Under the pieces are notes generated by a model. It ran no database searches, was not told the origin of the DNA, and worked only from the letters and a program-made list of their open reading frames with translations. From assembly GCA_039819165.1 (NCBI GenBank), contig JBCBSM010000001.1, positions 930,001 through 994,000 of the forward strand: 64,000 nt of DNA, read 5' to 3'. This document shows, piece by piece, positions 31,396 to 40,631 of the stretch (positions are counted from its first letter, which is position 1; each line of letters starts with the position of its first letter). The position numbers and the translations under genes were made by a program. The DNA is from Planctomycetota bacterium. GTDB taxonomy: Bacteria; Planctomycetota; Phycisphaerae; Phycisphaerales; UBA1924.

Positions 31396-31878
31396 TCAGC
31401 CCGGCAGCTTCTGGTGATCGGCCTCGTGCAGCAGCTCGACGATCTCCTTGCGGCCCTCGGCCTGCCGCAACGCCCGGCGGAACGCCTCGTTGCCCAGGCT
31501 CTTGAAGATCACCTCCATGGCCTTGAGATGGTCCTCGGGGCTCGCCACCGGGCTGAGCAGCAGCACCACCGAGTACACCGGCTGGCGATCGAGGGCCTTG
31601 AAGTCGATGCCCGCCGAACGCCGCCCGATGGCGGCGGTCAGCTTCGACACCGCCGGGTGCTTGACGTGGGGCACCGCGACGCCCCGGCCGAAGCCCGTCG
31701 AGCCGCTGCGTTCCCGCCGCAGCACCGCCTCGACGATCTCCTCGCGCTCGGCCTCCGGCGCCACGCCGACGGACACGAGCGAGCCGACGAGCTCGGTGAT
31801 GACCTCGTCCCGCTCGCTGGACGCGAGTTGGGGCACGATCGCGTCGGCGGCCACGATGGCGGAGAGCTTTAGTGCCAT
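31396..31878 (-). CDS. ptsN: PTS EIIA component, nitrogen-regulatory type
   Basis: A 160-residue EIIA domain of the fructose/nitrogen type. The phosphorylated His71 is in GRGVAVPHVKHP, with RERSGSTGFGRG before it, the usual PtsN signature. The later block LLLSPVASPEDHLKAMEVI is also typical. EIIA-Ntr acts as a phosphorylation-state sensor that binds other proteins, such as potassium transporters. It is seven bases behind hpf and 29 bases before ptsH, the gene order found beside rpoN in many proteobacteria; rpoN itself is absent here. Confidence 0.92.
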   Translation of the reverse strand: MALKLSAIVAADAIVPQLASSERDEVITELVGSLVSVGVAPEAEREEIVEAVLRRERSGSTGFGRGVAVPHVKHPAVSKLTAAIGRRSAGIDFKALDRQPVYSVVLLLSPVASPEDHLKAMEVIFKSLGNEAFRRALRQAEGRKEIVELLHEADHQKLPG

Positions 31879-31885
31879 GGGCGAC

Positions 31886-32191
31886 TCACCGCCTCTCGTG
31901 GAGCTTCTCGTTGTGGTCCCTGAGCTGGCGGATGGCCTTGTGCTGCGCCGAGTCGATCGCGGCGTACACGTCCGCGCCCGTCTCCTTGCTCACGAAGTCG
32001 TTGTGGTGCTCCACGTCAACGATGAGCTCCACGGTGAACTCGTCGCCGCTGGCCCGCTCCTGCCGCTCGATGGTCCACGTGACCTGCTGGAGCCCATCGT
32101 GGAAGCGATCGAGCTTGCCGGTCTTCTCCTCGGCGTGCTCGCGGATGGCATCGGTGATGTCCATGTGCCTGCCGATGACGTCGATGCGCAT
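31886..32191 (-). CDS. hpf: ribosome hibernation promoting factor, short form
   Basis: A 101-residue protein of the HPF/RaiA (sigma-54 modulation) family: MRIDVIGRHMDITDAIREHAEEKTGKLDRF at the N-terminus is typical, as is the EHHNDFVSKETGADVYAAIDSA region. The C-terminal dimerisation domain of long HPF is missing, so this is the short form, which would stabilise hibernating ribosomes. GGAGGG precedes the ATG. It is the first gene of a probable hpf-ptsN-ptsH-Trm112 operon. Confidence 0.93.
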   Translation of the reverse strand: MRIDVIGRHMDITDAIREHAEEKTGKLDRFHDGLQQVTWTIERQERASGDEFTVELIVDVEHHNDFVSKETGADVYAAIDSAQHKAIRQLRDHNEKLHERR

Positions 32192-32253
32192 GGCGCAACC
32201 CTCCTGACAAACCCAGACCCGTCCGGCCGGCGTTTAGCATACCCGCCCGCGGG

Positions 32254-33123
32254 TCACGGGGCCTGCGCATCCCCGGAGGCCGCTCCGGAGGGCCGCGTGG
32301 CGTCCTCCCCATTGCTCTCGGGCGGCATGAATCGGTCGGGCACGAGCGTGCCGCCGGTGATGAAGAATCGGATCGCCTCGTCGATGGTCAGCGGCACGTC
32401 GATGGCCTCGTCCTTGGGCACCGTGATCGTGAAGCCCGTGAACGGCGTGGGCGTCGATGGCACGAACACCGCCAGGCAAGGCCGACCCGTCTGCTCCTGG
32501 ATCGGCATCAGCGAGTCGCTGGTCACCAGGCCGAGCGTCCAGATCCCACGCCTGGGGTACTGCACCATGACCACCCGCCGGAAGGCCACCTTCCGCTCGC
32601 CCATCACCAGATCGACCAGCTGCTTCACGTGCGGATAGACCTGCTTGAAGCCCGGCACCTGCGAGATCAGCTGCTCCAGCCGGGCGTAGACCCGCCGGCC
32701 CAGGTAATTGCCCAGCAGCAGGCCGGCCAGGTAGATCAGCACGATGGCCACGAACAGGCCCGCGCCGCGGAGGTACCAGTGCTCGGACCAGAAGTCCCGC
32801 AGTTGCTGGCGGACCAGGTACTGCCGCGCCGCCTCCCGCTCTCGATCGCGGAACGGCTTGCCCTCGGGCAGCGCCAGGAACTCGTCGACCTCCTCGGGAT
32901 CCACCGAGAAGACGTCGGGGAGGTTCTCCTCGGGCACCACCGCCGGCACCGCGTTGATCACCACCGTGCGGATGCCCGTGTTGATGGGCTCGGCCACGTT
33001 GGAGAACACGAACACGAAGGCCTGCCACAGCAGCCACAGCGTCAGGATGGACGGCAGCAGGACCGCCAGCCCGCGGCCAAAGAATCGCTTGAAGTCCTGC
33101 ATGAACGTGTCCTGGCGGGTCAC
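32254..33123 (-). CDS. DUF502 family membrane protein
   Basis: A 289-residue inner-membrane protein. I chose the GTG at 33123 because GGAGGG lies seven bases before it; an ATG at 33183 adds 20 low-complexity residues and has a weaker site. Two membrane segments are visible: one near the N-terminus (GLAVLLPSILTLWLLWQAFVF) and one around residue 130 (GLFVAIVLIYLAGLLLGNYLG). Typical DUF502 blocks follow: VPGFKQVYPHVKQL, VVMVQYPRRGIWTLGLVT and FVPSTPTPFTGFTITVP. The C-terminal acidic tail is extra. No function is established for the family. Confidence 0.88.
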   Translation of the reverse strand: MTRQDTFMQDFKRFFGRGLAVLLPSILTLWLLWQAFVFVFSNVAEPINTGIRTVVINAVPAVVPEENLPDVFSVDPEEVDEFLALPEGKPFRDREREAARQYLVRQQLRDFWSEHWYLRGAGLFVAIVLIYLAGLLLGNYLGRRVYARLEQLISQVPGFKQVYPHVKQLVDLVMGERKVAFRRVVMVQYPRRGIWTLGLVTSDSLMPIQEQTGRPCLAVFVPSTPTPFTGFTITVPKDEAIDVPLTIDEAIRFFITGGTLVPDRFMPPESNGEDATRPSGAASGDAQAP

Positions 33124-33242
33124 GCGGGGCCCTCCACGGAGCGGCGAGCGCGGCGGCGAATCGGAACCCGCACGCAGCGCCATCCTTGGCCTTCGGACAC
33201 GTTGGGTTGCGAACCCGGACGCCTCGGCCCCGGGCCGCTCAA

Positions 33243-33315
33243 TGGGCCTGACAGGACTTGAACCTGTGACCTCACCGTTATCAGCGGTGCGCTCTACCGA
33301 CTGAGCTACAAGCCC
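33243..33315 (-). tRNA. tRNA-Ile(GAU)
   Basis: A 73-base cloverleaf on the minus strand: acceptor GGGCTTG/CAGGCCC with a T-G pair, D arm GCTC/GAGC, anticodon stem CACCG/CGGTG with loop CTGATAA, and T stem ACAGG/CCTGT around TTCAAGT. The anticodon is GAU, reading AUC and AUU. Discriminator is A and CCA is not encoded. It is not next to rRNA genes, where tRNA-Ile(GAU) is often found. Confidence 0.96.
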
Positions 33316-33439
33316 TTCCGGCCGAGTGTATCGACAAGATCAGGGGAGTCAACGACTGCGGACCCCCGAGGGGCCCCCGCTGGTCGACCGCCGCGTAGGC
33401 TTTGCTCCGCCAACGGAGGGGTGCGCCGCCACCGGGTAC

Positions 33440-34804
33440 ATGCCAAACACCAAAACCAGCCGCCTCCGCACGCACCTCCCCGCCATCACGCGTGCGGCCG
33501 TCGCGGTCCTCGCCCTGGGCGGGGCCCTGGGCCTCTACAAGATCCTCGAAAACACCAAGGCCCAGCCCACGCGGGCCAGCGAATCGGCCGGCCCGCCGCT
33601 CGTCCGCGCCGTTGGCGTGGTCCAGACGCCCCTGGCCCGTCCGTGGACGGGCTACGGCACGGTGGCGGCCATGTCTGCCGCCCGCGTCAGCACCCAGGTC
33701 GCCGGCCGCGTCGTGGAGCGACCCGAGACCGTCGAGGCCGGTCTGCCCGTCCGCCGCGGCCAGCTGCTCGCCCGCATCGATCCGACCGACTTCGAGCAGC
33801 GGGTCGAGTCCTGGCGGGCCATCGTCGCCACGACCGGAGCCCAGATCGAGCAGCTCGACATCGAGCAGGCCTCCCTCGATCGCCAGCTCACCCTCGCCAT
33901 CGAGGAGGCCGACATTGCCCAGCGGGACTACGACCGCGCCCGCCGCGTCTTCGAGGAGCGCGGCGGCGGCGCGCCCACCGAGCTCGACCAGCGCCTGAGC
34001 GCGCTCCGCCGCATCGAACGGGAGGTCGCCACGCTTCGCGAGCGATCGCAGGCGGTGCCCACCCGCCGCGCCGCGCTCGACGCCACCCTCCGCAGCCAGC
34101 AGGCCGACCTGCGGCTCGCCCGGGAGCAGCTCGGCCGCACCCGGGTGGTCGCGCCCATCGATGGCGTGCTCCAGACCGTGGCGCTCGACGAGGGTGACTT
34201 CGCCAGCGTCGGCCAGGAGGTCGCACGCGTCGTCGACCTGTCCCGCCTCGAGGTGCCGCTGTCTCTGCCGGTGTCGGCCGCCAACGCCATCCGCGTGGGT
34301 GATCGAGCCAGCATCACCCTCGACCTCGCGGGCGGCCCGAGTTGGTCGGGCACCATCGCCCGCCTCGCGCCCGAGGCCGACGCCGAGACCCGCACGCTGC
34401 CCGTCTTCGTCGAGGTCCGCCAGGACGTTCGGATCGAGGATGGCCGCATCGCGGCGGCCGACGATCTGCTGCGGCCCGGCCAGTTCGTGACCGGCATCGT
34501 GGTCTCGTCCCGGGCCGAGCCGAGCCTGGCCGTCCCCCGTCGCGCGATCGTGGACGGTGCGGTGCTGGTCGCCCGCGCAAATTCGCAGCCCACGGTGCGG
34601 CGTGTCGAGGTCGAGTCGCTCTTCACGTATGAGGGCAGGCTGCCGGGCGCGCCGGCCGGCGAGACGCAGTGGGTCGTCGTGCGTGGCTCGCTGGACCCGG
34701 CCGCACGGGTCATCGTCTCCAACCTCGATGAGCTGCGCGGCGGCATGGCGATTCGCCTCGATCCCGCGGATGCAGCGAGCGCCGCGATCGGCGGTGCGCC
34801 GTGA
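33440..34804 (+). CDS. RND efflux periplasmic adaptor (membrane fusion protein)
   Basis: A 454-residue adaptor with an N-terminal membrane anchor (AVAVLALGGALGLYKIL). It has the first lipoyl half (STQVAGRVVERPE), a long helical hairpin (about residues 120-230) and the second lipoyl half (TRVVAPIDGVLQTVALDEGD), followed by beta-barrel and membrane-proximal domains. It would link an RND pump to an outer-membrane channel. Its TGA stop overlaps the GTG of the pump gene (GTGA), so they form one unit. A -10-like TAGGCT is at 33396-33401; no good ribosome-binding site adjoins the ATG. Confidence 0.9.
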   Translation: MPNTKTSRLRTHLPAITRAAVAVLALGGALGLYKILENTKAQPTRASESAGPPLVRAVGVVQTPLARPWTGYGTVAAMSAARVSTQVAGRVVERPETVEAGLPVRRGQLLARIDPTDFEQRVESWRAIVATTGAQIEQLDIEQASLDRQLTLAIEEADIAQRDYDRARRVFEERGGGAPTELDQRLSALRRIEREVATLRERSQAVPTRRAALDATLRSQQADLRLAREQLGRTRVVAPIDGVLQTVALDEGDFASVGQEVARVVDLSRLEVPLSLPVSAANAIRVGDRASITLDLAGGPSWSGTIARLAPEADAETRTLPVFVEVRQDVRIEDGRIAAADDLLRPGQFVTGIVVSSRAEPSLAVPRRAIVDGAVLVARANSQPTVRRVEVESLFTYEGRLPGAPAGETQWVVVRGSLDPAARVIVSNLDELRGGMAIRLDPADAASAAIGGAP

Positions 34805-37800
34805 GCCTCGCGGCCTTCGGCGTCCGCAAGCCCGTCGTCGCCAACCTGGTGATGTTCGCCCTGCTGGGCGCGGGCGTCCTGCTGGGGCTGGGCCTCCAAC
34901 GCGAGTTCTTCCCCGAGGTGCGGCCCAACCGCGTCGTCGTGTCGGCGCCCTACCCGGGCGCCGCCCCCGACGAGATCGAGCGGGCGCTGGCCACCAAGAT
35001 CGAGGACCGCGTGGCCGACCTCCGGGACGTCGTGGAGATCAACACCACGGTGACCGAGGGCAGCGCCTCGCTGCTCATCGAATTTGCCGAGGGCACCGGC
35101 ATCGACTCGGCCGTCGCCGACGTCAAGCGGGAGGTCGATGCGCTCCAGGACCTGCCCGAGCAATCCGAGCGCATCGTTGTCGACAAGCTCGAGCCCAACC
35201 TGCCCGCGGTCATCCTGTCAATATTCGGCGACGTGCCCGAGCGGGATCTCAAGGACGCGGCCCTCGAGGTACGCGACGACCTCCGCGCACTGCCGGGCAT
35301 GGGCGACGTCATCGTCGACGGCATCCGCACCGACGAGATCCGCGTCGAGGTGAGGCCCGACGCCATGGTCGAGCACAAGCTCAGCCTGCCGGCCATCTCC
35401 GATCGCGTCCGTGCCGCCATGCAGGAGCTGCCGGGCGGCACGCTGCGGGCCCCGACGCAGACGCTGTCGGTCCGCACCGTCCGCGTCGAGGAGCGGGCCG
35501 ACCAGGTTGCCAGCATCATCGTCAAGTCGGGCGGCGACGGACAGGTGCTCCGGCTGGGCGACATCGCGGAGATCACCAGCGGCTTCGCCGATACCGACCT
35601 GATCAGCCGCCTCGAGGGCAAGCCCGCCGTCAGCATCACCTGCTTCCAGGTCGGCGACAGCGACGTGGTCAACATCGCCGAGATGGTGAAGGCCTACACC
35701 GCCGGCATGCGGGGCGAGCCCCTGGAGCTGACCATCTCCGAGCGGATCGCCACCTTCTTCCGGGGCCTGCAGAACCAGCAGCTCGAGCGGCAGGGCAAGC
35801 CGCTGAACACCACGCCGGTCTCCGATCGGCTGCTCGCCTACGAGCGGGGCCAGGCCTGGATCGGCCGGGTGCCGGGCGAGCCCCGCATCACGACCGACCT
35901 CGCCCGATTCGTGACGGGTCGCCTCAACCTGCTGACCCGAAACGCGCTGCAGGGCGGCGTGCTCGTGTTCCTCGTGCTGGTGCTGCTGCTCAACTGGCGG
36001 GTGTCGTTCTGGGTGGCCATCGGCCTGGTCGTCTCGCTGGCGGGCACCATCGCGATGATGCGGGTCGCCGGCATCACGCTCAACCTGCTGACCATGTTCG
36101 GGCTGATCGTCGTGATCGGCATCCTCGTCGACGACGCCATCGTCGTGGCCGAGAACATCACCTCTCGCCACGAGCGCGGCGAGGGCCCGCTCGAGGCCGC
36201 CATCAACGGCGCCCAGCAGGTCACCTGGCCCGTCACCACAACCGTGCTCACCACCATCTGCGCCTTCCTGCCGCTCGCGCTGATCCAGGGACAGATCGGC
36301 GACTTCCTCGCGGCCCTGCCCGCGGTGGTCGCGTGCGCACTAGCGGTCTCGCTCATCGAGGCGTTGTTCATCCTGCCCAGCCACATGGGCCACACGCTCG
36401 CCCGGGCCGACCGAGCCAAGCGCCGCGGCAAGATGTCCTACTTCACCCGCCTCGAGAACCGCTACGACCGCTGGCGGGACGCCCTGTTTACCCGGGGCCT
36501 CATCCCCGCGTACACGCACGCCCTCGTGTGGTTCGTGCGGCGACGCTACCTGGCGCTATCGCTCAGCCTCTCGGTGCTCATCGCGTCGGCCGGCATGATC
36601 GCCGGCGGACGCCTGGAGTTCATCTTCTTCGAGAGCGAGGACGCCGAGTCGATCAACGTCACGCTGCAGATGCCCATCGGCACGCCCGTGCAGCGGACCG
36701 ACGAGGTCGTCAGCGCCATCGAGGCGATCGCCGCCACGCAGCCCGAGGTCAACAGCGTGTATGCGTCGGCGGGCGCCATCGGCGACGTCAACGGCGAGGG
36801 CGGCGACCGCGCCCAGCCCCACCTGGGCCAGCTCTTCCTCGAGCTCAATCCCGTCGAGCAACGCGACCGCACCAGCGAGGACGTCATCCTCTCCATCCGC
36901 CAGGAACTCGGCGAGCTGCCCGGCGTCAAGAGCCTCCGGTTCGAGCCCATCGGCGGCGGGCCGGGCGGCGTGGCGATCTCCATCGGCATCACCGGCGAGA
37001 GCCCGACGCAGATCATGGCCGCCGTCGACGACCTGAAGGCCCAGCTCGCACAGATCGAGGCCGTCTTCGACATCGAGGATGACGCCGACGCCGGCCAGCG
37101 CGAGCTGCGCTTCGATCTCAAGGACGGAGCCGCCGAGCTCGGATTCACGCGGGCGAGCCTCGGCGAGCAGATCCGCGCGGCGATCTTTGGCCTCGAGCCC
37201 TTCACCTTCGCGGGCAACCGCGAGGACGTCGACGTCCGCGTCACGCTGCCCAAGAGCGTCCGCTCCAGCCCGGCGGCCCTCGAGAACACCTACGTCTTCA
37301 CGCCCGCCGGCGTGCCCGTGCCGCTCATCGAGGTGGCGCACATCGAGGAGGGCCGCGGATACGCCACGGTTCGCCGCCTCGACCGCCGCCGCATCGTGAC
37401 CGTGTCGGCCGACGTCAACCGCACGCTCGGCAATCCCGAGGAGATCGTCGCGGCGCTGCGGCCCGAGCTGGGCCGGCTCGAGCGCGAGTACCCGAGCATC
37501 CGCGTGGTCGAGCGGGGGCGGCAGAAGGAGGTCTCCGACAGCTTCGCCACGCTGCCGCTGGGCATGTCGGTGGCGTTCGGCCTGATCTTCGTGATCCTTG
37601 CGTGGCTCTTCGGCAGCTACACCCAGCCGCTCATCGTGATGGCGGCCATCCCCTTCGCGACCATCGGCATGATCTGGGGGCACATCGCCCTGGGCTTCTC
37701 GATGACGTTCCTCTCGCTCATCGGATTCGTCGCGCTCTCGGGCATCGTCGTCAACGACTCGCTCATCTTCATGGAGTTCTTCAACCAGCGCCGCCGCGCC

Positions 37801-38121
37801 GGCACGGGGTTGGCGCTCGCCCTGGTCCGTGCGGGCCGCGCGCGGCTGCGCCCCATCATCCTCACGACCATCACCACCGTGCTGGGCCTGACGCCGCTCA
37901 TGCTCGAGCGATCCTTCCAGGCGCGCTTCCTCATCCCCATGGCGATCACCATCGCCTTCGGACTCATGTCGGCCACGGTCATCATCCTGCTCGTGCTGCC
38001 CAGCCTGCTGGCCATCCTGGACGACATCCGCGCGTTGGTCCGCCTGTTGTGGCATGGGTCGGCCAGCCCCGCGCGAGACGAGAATGCCGCCGACGAACGC
38101 ACCCCCGCATCGGATGCGTAG
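34801..38121 (+). CDS. RND family efflux transporter permease
   Basis: A 1106-residue AcrB-type inner-membrane pump. It starts at GTG, overlapping the adaptor gene. The two-fold repeat of six membrane helices and a large periplasmic loop is visible. The proton-relay motif GILVDDAIVVAENI in helix 4 carries the paired Asp residues. The first helix follows FGVRKPVVANLVMF, and the second half ends with helices such as LTTITTVLGLTPLML and MSATVIILLVLPSLLAIL. The periplasmic start RPNRVVVSAPYPGAAPDEIE is typical. The substrate is unknown. No outer-membrane channel gene is adjacent. Confidence 0.95.
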   Translation: MSLAAFGVRKPVVANLVMFALLGAGVLLGLGLQREFFPEVRPNRVVVSAPYPGAAPDEIERALATKIEDRVADLRDVVEINTTVTEGSASLLIEFAEGTGIDSAVADVKREVDALQDLPEQSERIVVDKLEPNLPAVILSIFGDVPERDLKDAALEVRDDLRALPGMGDVIVDGIRTDEIRVEVRPDAMVEHKLSLPAISDRVRAAMQELPGGTLRAPTQTLSVRTVRVEERADQVASIIVKSGGDGQVLRLGDIAEITSGFADTDLISRLEGKPAVSITCFQVGDSDVVNIAEMVKAYTAGMRGEPLELTISERIATFFRGLQNQQLERQGKPLNTTPVSDRLLAYERGQAWIGRVPGEPRITTDLARFVTGRLNLLTRNALQGGVLVFLVLVLLLNWRVSFWVAIGLVVSLAGTIAMMRVAGITLNLLTMFGLIVVIGILVDDAIVVAENITSRHERGEGPLEAAINGAQQVTWPVTTTVLTTICAFLPLALIQGQIGDFLAALPAVVACALAVSLIEALFILPSHMGHTLARADRAKRRGKMSYFTRLENRYDRWRDALFTRGLIPAYTHALVWFVRRRYLALSLSLSVLIASAGMIAGGRLEFIFFESEDAESINVTLQMPIGTPVQRTDEVVSAIEAIAATQPEVNSVYASAGAIGDVNGEGGDRAQPHLGQLFLELNPVEQRDRTSEDVILSIRQELGELPGVKSLRFEPIGGGPGGVAISIGITGESPTQIMAAVDDLKAQLAQIEAVFDIEDDADAGQRELRFDLKDGAAELGFTRASLGEQIRAAIFGLEPFTFAGNREDVDVRVTLPKSVRSSPAALENTYVFTPAGVPVPLIEVAHIEEGRGYATVRRLDRRRIVTVSADVNRTLGNPEEIVAALRPELGRLEREYPSIRVVERGRQKEVSDSFATLPLGMSVAFGLIFVILAWLFGSYTQPLIVMAAIPFATIGMIWGHIALGFSMTFLSLIGFVALSGIVVNDSLIFMEFFNQRRRAGTGLALALVRAGRARLRPIILTTITTVLGLTPLMLERSFQARFLIPMAITIAFGLMSATVIILLVLPSLLAILDDIRALVRLLWHGSASPARDENAADERTPASDA

Positions 38122-38962
38122 CTCGCGGGCCGTGCTCCGCCGCATGGTGGTTTCGCTTGCCATCGTGGGGTTGCTGCTCGTGGCCGTGTACTTCGTGCTG
38201 TCGCCCGACCGCGCGGTGCTCTTCCCGCGCTGGGCGGTCGACCCGCTGCCCCCGCCGCCGGCCGACGCCGAGCAGCTCGATCTCTTCACCGACGCGGGCG
38301 ATCCCATCGTCGCCTGGCTGCTGGAGCCCGCGTCCGGGGGCCCGCATCCGGCCGTGCTGCTGTTCCACGGCAACGCCGAATCGATCGCCAGCATGCTGCC
38401 GACCGCGCGGATGTACTCCTCCTGGGGCGTCGCGGTATTACTCGTGGAGTACCCGGGCTACGCGGGCACGCCCGGCCGGCCGACGCAGCGGAGCACGACC
38501 GCCGCCGCCGTCGCCGGGTACGACGCCCTGGTCGCCATGGACGGCATCGACGACGACCGGATTGCGGCGCACGGGTTCTCGCTCGGCGGCGGCGTGGCGG
38601 CCCAACTGGCCGATCGACGGCCCCTCCGCACGCTCGTGCTCCAGTCCACGTTCACCAGCGTCCGCGCGATGTTCGCCCGCAATCGCGTGCCGCCGTTCCT
38701 CTGCCGAGACCCCTTCCGCACCGACCGCGTGCTCGGGGGCTTCGACCGCCCCGTGCTGATCATCCACGGTACCGGGGACACCATCGTGCCCATCGAGCAC
38801 GGCCGGGATCTCGCGGCGATCACTCCCGACGCAACCCTGTTTGAGATAGCCGGCGACCACAACGATCCGCCGCCCGACGAAGCCGCGTACATGCGCGCAA
38901 TCCGGACGCACCTGGAGCGCGCCGGCGTGCTCACCGATCCGGGCGGTCCACCGCCCGGATGA
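38084..38962 (+). CDS. alpha/beta hydrolase, membrane-anchored
   Basis: A 292-residue protein overlapping the 3' end of the pump gene. One N-terminal membrane helix (VVSLAIVGLLLVAVYFVL) is followed by an alpha/beta hydrolase domain. The oxyanion region is LLFHGNAES, the nucleophile Ser is in HGFSLGGGV (GxSxG), the acid is probably in IHGTGDTIVP, and the His is in AGDHNDPP. The layout is that of the BEM46/YfhR (ABHD13) group of serine hydrolases with an N-terminal anchor. The start may be 38084 or 38114. The substrate is unknown. Confidence 0.85.
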   Translation: MPPTNAPPHRMRSSRAVLRRMVVSLAIVGLLLVAVYFVLSPDRAVLFPRWAVDPLPPPPADAEQLDLFTDAGDPIVAWLLEPASGGPHPAVLLFHGNAESIASMLPTARMYSSWGVAVLLVEYPGYAGTPGRPTQRSTTAAAVAGYDALVAMDGIDDDRIAAHGFSLGGGVAAQLADRRPLRTLVLQSTFTSVRAMFARNRVPPFLCRDPFRTDRVLGGFDRPVLIIHGTGDTIVPIEHGRDLAAITPDATLFEIAGDHNDPPPDEAAYMRAIRTHLERAGVLTDPGGPPPG

Positions 38963-38973
38963 GCCCGGCCGCC

Positions 38974-40554
38974 CTAGCGCGCCCCGCCGCGGAGCTTGAC
39001 CTGCGAGCGGTGCACCATGCCGCCGTGCTTCCACTTCACGCCGATGCCCGACGCCAGGTCGGACTCGGTGAGGGCGAGCAGCAGCTCCTCGGCATTGGCG
39101 ACCAAGCGGCCGTCGATGCTCATGATCACGTCGCCCGGGCCGATCCGCAGCGCCGCCGCGGGCGAGTCGGGCTCCACCGTGTTGACGATCACGCCCTGCC
39201 GCACGTCGAGGAGGTTGAACTGGTCGACGATGAACTCGTCGACGGTCAGGCCCGTGATGCCCAGCTTGTCGAAGCTCACCGCGCTCTCCAGCCGGCGGTT
39301 GAGCTCCTCGCGGCTGGCCCGCGTCCGCAACGCCAGGATCTCGGCCTGGCTGGTGACCGTTGGCGTGACCGTGAGCTCCTCGCCGCTGCGATCCACGCCC
39401 AGCTCCACCGGCTCGCCGGGGCCGATCAGCCCCGTCAGCTGCCGCAGCCGCCCGAAGGACTCGACCGGCCGCCCGTTGACCGTCGTGATCACGTCGCCCA
39501 CCTGCAGGCCCGCCACCTGGGCCGGCCCGCCCTCGTACACCCGTTCGACGAAGACGCCCAGCGGCAGCGGCATGCCGGTCTCGGCGGCCACGTCGCCCGC
39601 GTTGGCAAGCTCCACGCCCAGGTAGCCCTGCTCCAGCCGGCCGTTGTCGCGGAGGTTCTCGTACACCCGCACCACGATCGAACTCGGGATCGCGAAGCCG
39701 ATGCCGTTGGAGCCGCCCGACGACGTGGCGATCATGCTGTTGATGCCCACGATCTGGCCGTGCAGGTTCACCAGCGGCCCGCCGCTATTGCCCGGATTGA
39801 TCGCCGCGTCCGTCTGGATGAACTCCTCGACGCGGTAGCTGCCCGCGTCGGCCATCGAGCGGCCGCCCACCGAGCGGCCCTTGGCGCTCACGATGCCCGC
39901 CGTCACCGTGTGGTCGAGCCCGAATGGGCTGCCCACCGCCACCACCCAGTCGCCGACCTGAAGCTCGTCCGAATCGGCGATCGTCGCCGGAGTCAGGCCC
40001 TCGGCGTCGAGGTACAGCACCGCGAGGTCCGTCCCGGGATCAGAGCCGACGACGTCGGCCACGACCTGGCGGCCGTCCGACAGCGTCACCAGCACCTCGT
40101 CGGCGCCGTCGATGACGTGGTGATTGGTCAGCGCGTAGCCGTCACCGGTCACGATCACGCCCGAGCCCACACCCGAGTTGATCCGCTCGGTCTTGCGCGC
40201 CAGTTCGCGGCCCAGGATGTCCCGCCGCACCCGCACCACGTTGCGGGCAGTCTGGATATGGATCACCGAGGGCTCGATGGTGCTCGACGCGCTGCGGAAC
40301 ACCCGGCTGAGGCTCGACGCGAACGCCAGCTCGGCCCGCATCGCCTCGTCGGGCGTCGACTCGAGCTGGTCGGCCTTGGTCTTCATCTGCAGCGTTAGCG
40401 GCTCGGGCTCGAGCGGACGCAGCTGCCCGTCCTGCTGGCCAGAGGCGGCCGACACCGCGACCGCCGTCGCGGGCGATGGCGGCAGCGCCACGCCGGCCAG
40501 AACCGCCAGCAAGAGGGCACAGGTCGTTGCGATGGCCGTGAATCGAAATGCCAT
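38974..40554 (-). CDS. HtrA/DegP-like serine protease with two PDZ domains
   Basis: A 526-residue exported trypsin-fold protease, with AAGGAGG before the ATG. A signal peptide covers about residues 1-32. The catalytic triad is His146 (TNHHVIDGA), Asp176 (GTDLAVL) and Ser257 (GNSGGP). Two PDZ domains follow: the first around GYLGVELANAGDVAAE to GDVITTVNGRPV, the second near the C-terminus around VNTVEPDSPAA and GDVIMSIDGRLV. Such proteases act in envelope protein quality control. It ends convergently with the hydrolase gene. Confidence 0.93.
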   Translation of the reverse strand: MAFRFTAIATTCALLLAVLAGVALPPSPATAVAVSAASGQQDGQLRPLEPEPLTLQMKTKADQLESTPDEAMRAELAFASSLSRVFRSASSTIEPSVIHIQTARNVVRVRRDILGRELARKTERINSGVGSGVIVTGDGYALTNHHVIDGADEVLVTLSDGRQVVADVVGSDPGTDLAVLYLDAEGLTPATIADSDELQVGDWVVAVGSPFGLDHTVTAGIVSAKGRSVGGRSMADAGSYRVEEFIQTDAAINPGNSGGPLVNLHGQIVGINSMIATSSGGSNGIGFAIPSSIVVRVYENLRDNGRLEQGYLGVELANAGDVAAETGMPLPLGVFVERVYEGGPAQVAGLQVGDVITTVNGRPVESFGRLRQLTGLIGPGEPVELGVDRSGEELTVTPTVTSQAEILALRTRASREELNRRLESAVSFDKLGITGLTVDEFIVDQFNLLDVRQGVIVNTVEPDSPAAALRIGPGDVIMSIDGRLVANAEELLLALTESDLASGIGVKWKHGGMVHRSQVKLRGGAR

Positions 40555-40631
40555 GCTGGCCTCCTTCCCAACGCGTGTCGTGTACGACGCGGGACGCGCC
40601 CGGGCGGTTCGGCCGTCACGCCCCGGCCAGG

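Noticed and set aside
33124-33183. ATG at 33183 as start of the DUF502 gene
   Set aside because: Possible, but the GTG at 33123 has a much better GGAGGG site and the extra 20 residues look like untranslated leader.
34557-37082. Long plus-strand reading frame (about 840 codons) inside the RND pump gene
   Set aside because: Out-of-frame shadow of the pump, with low-complexity Arg/Pro/His composition.
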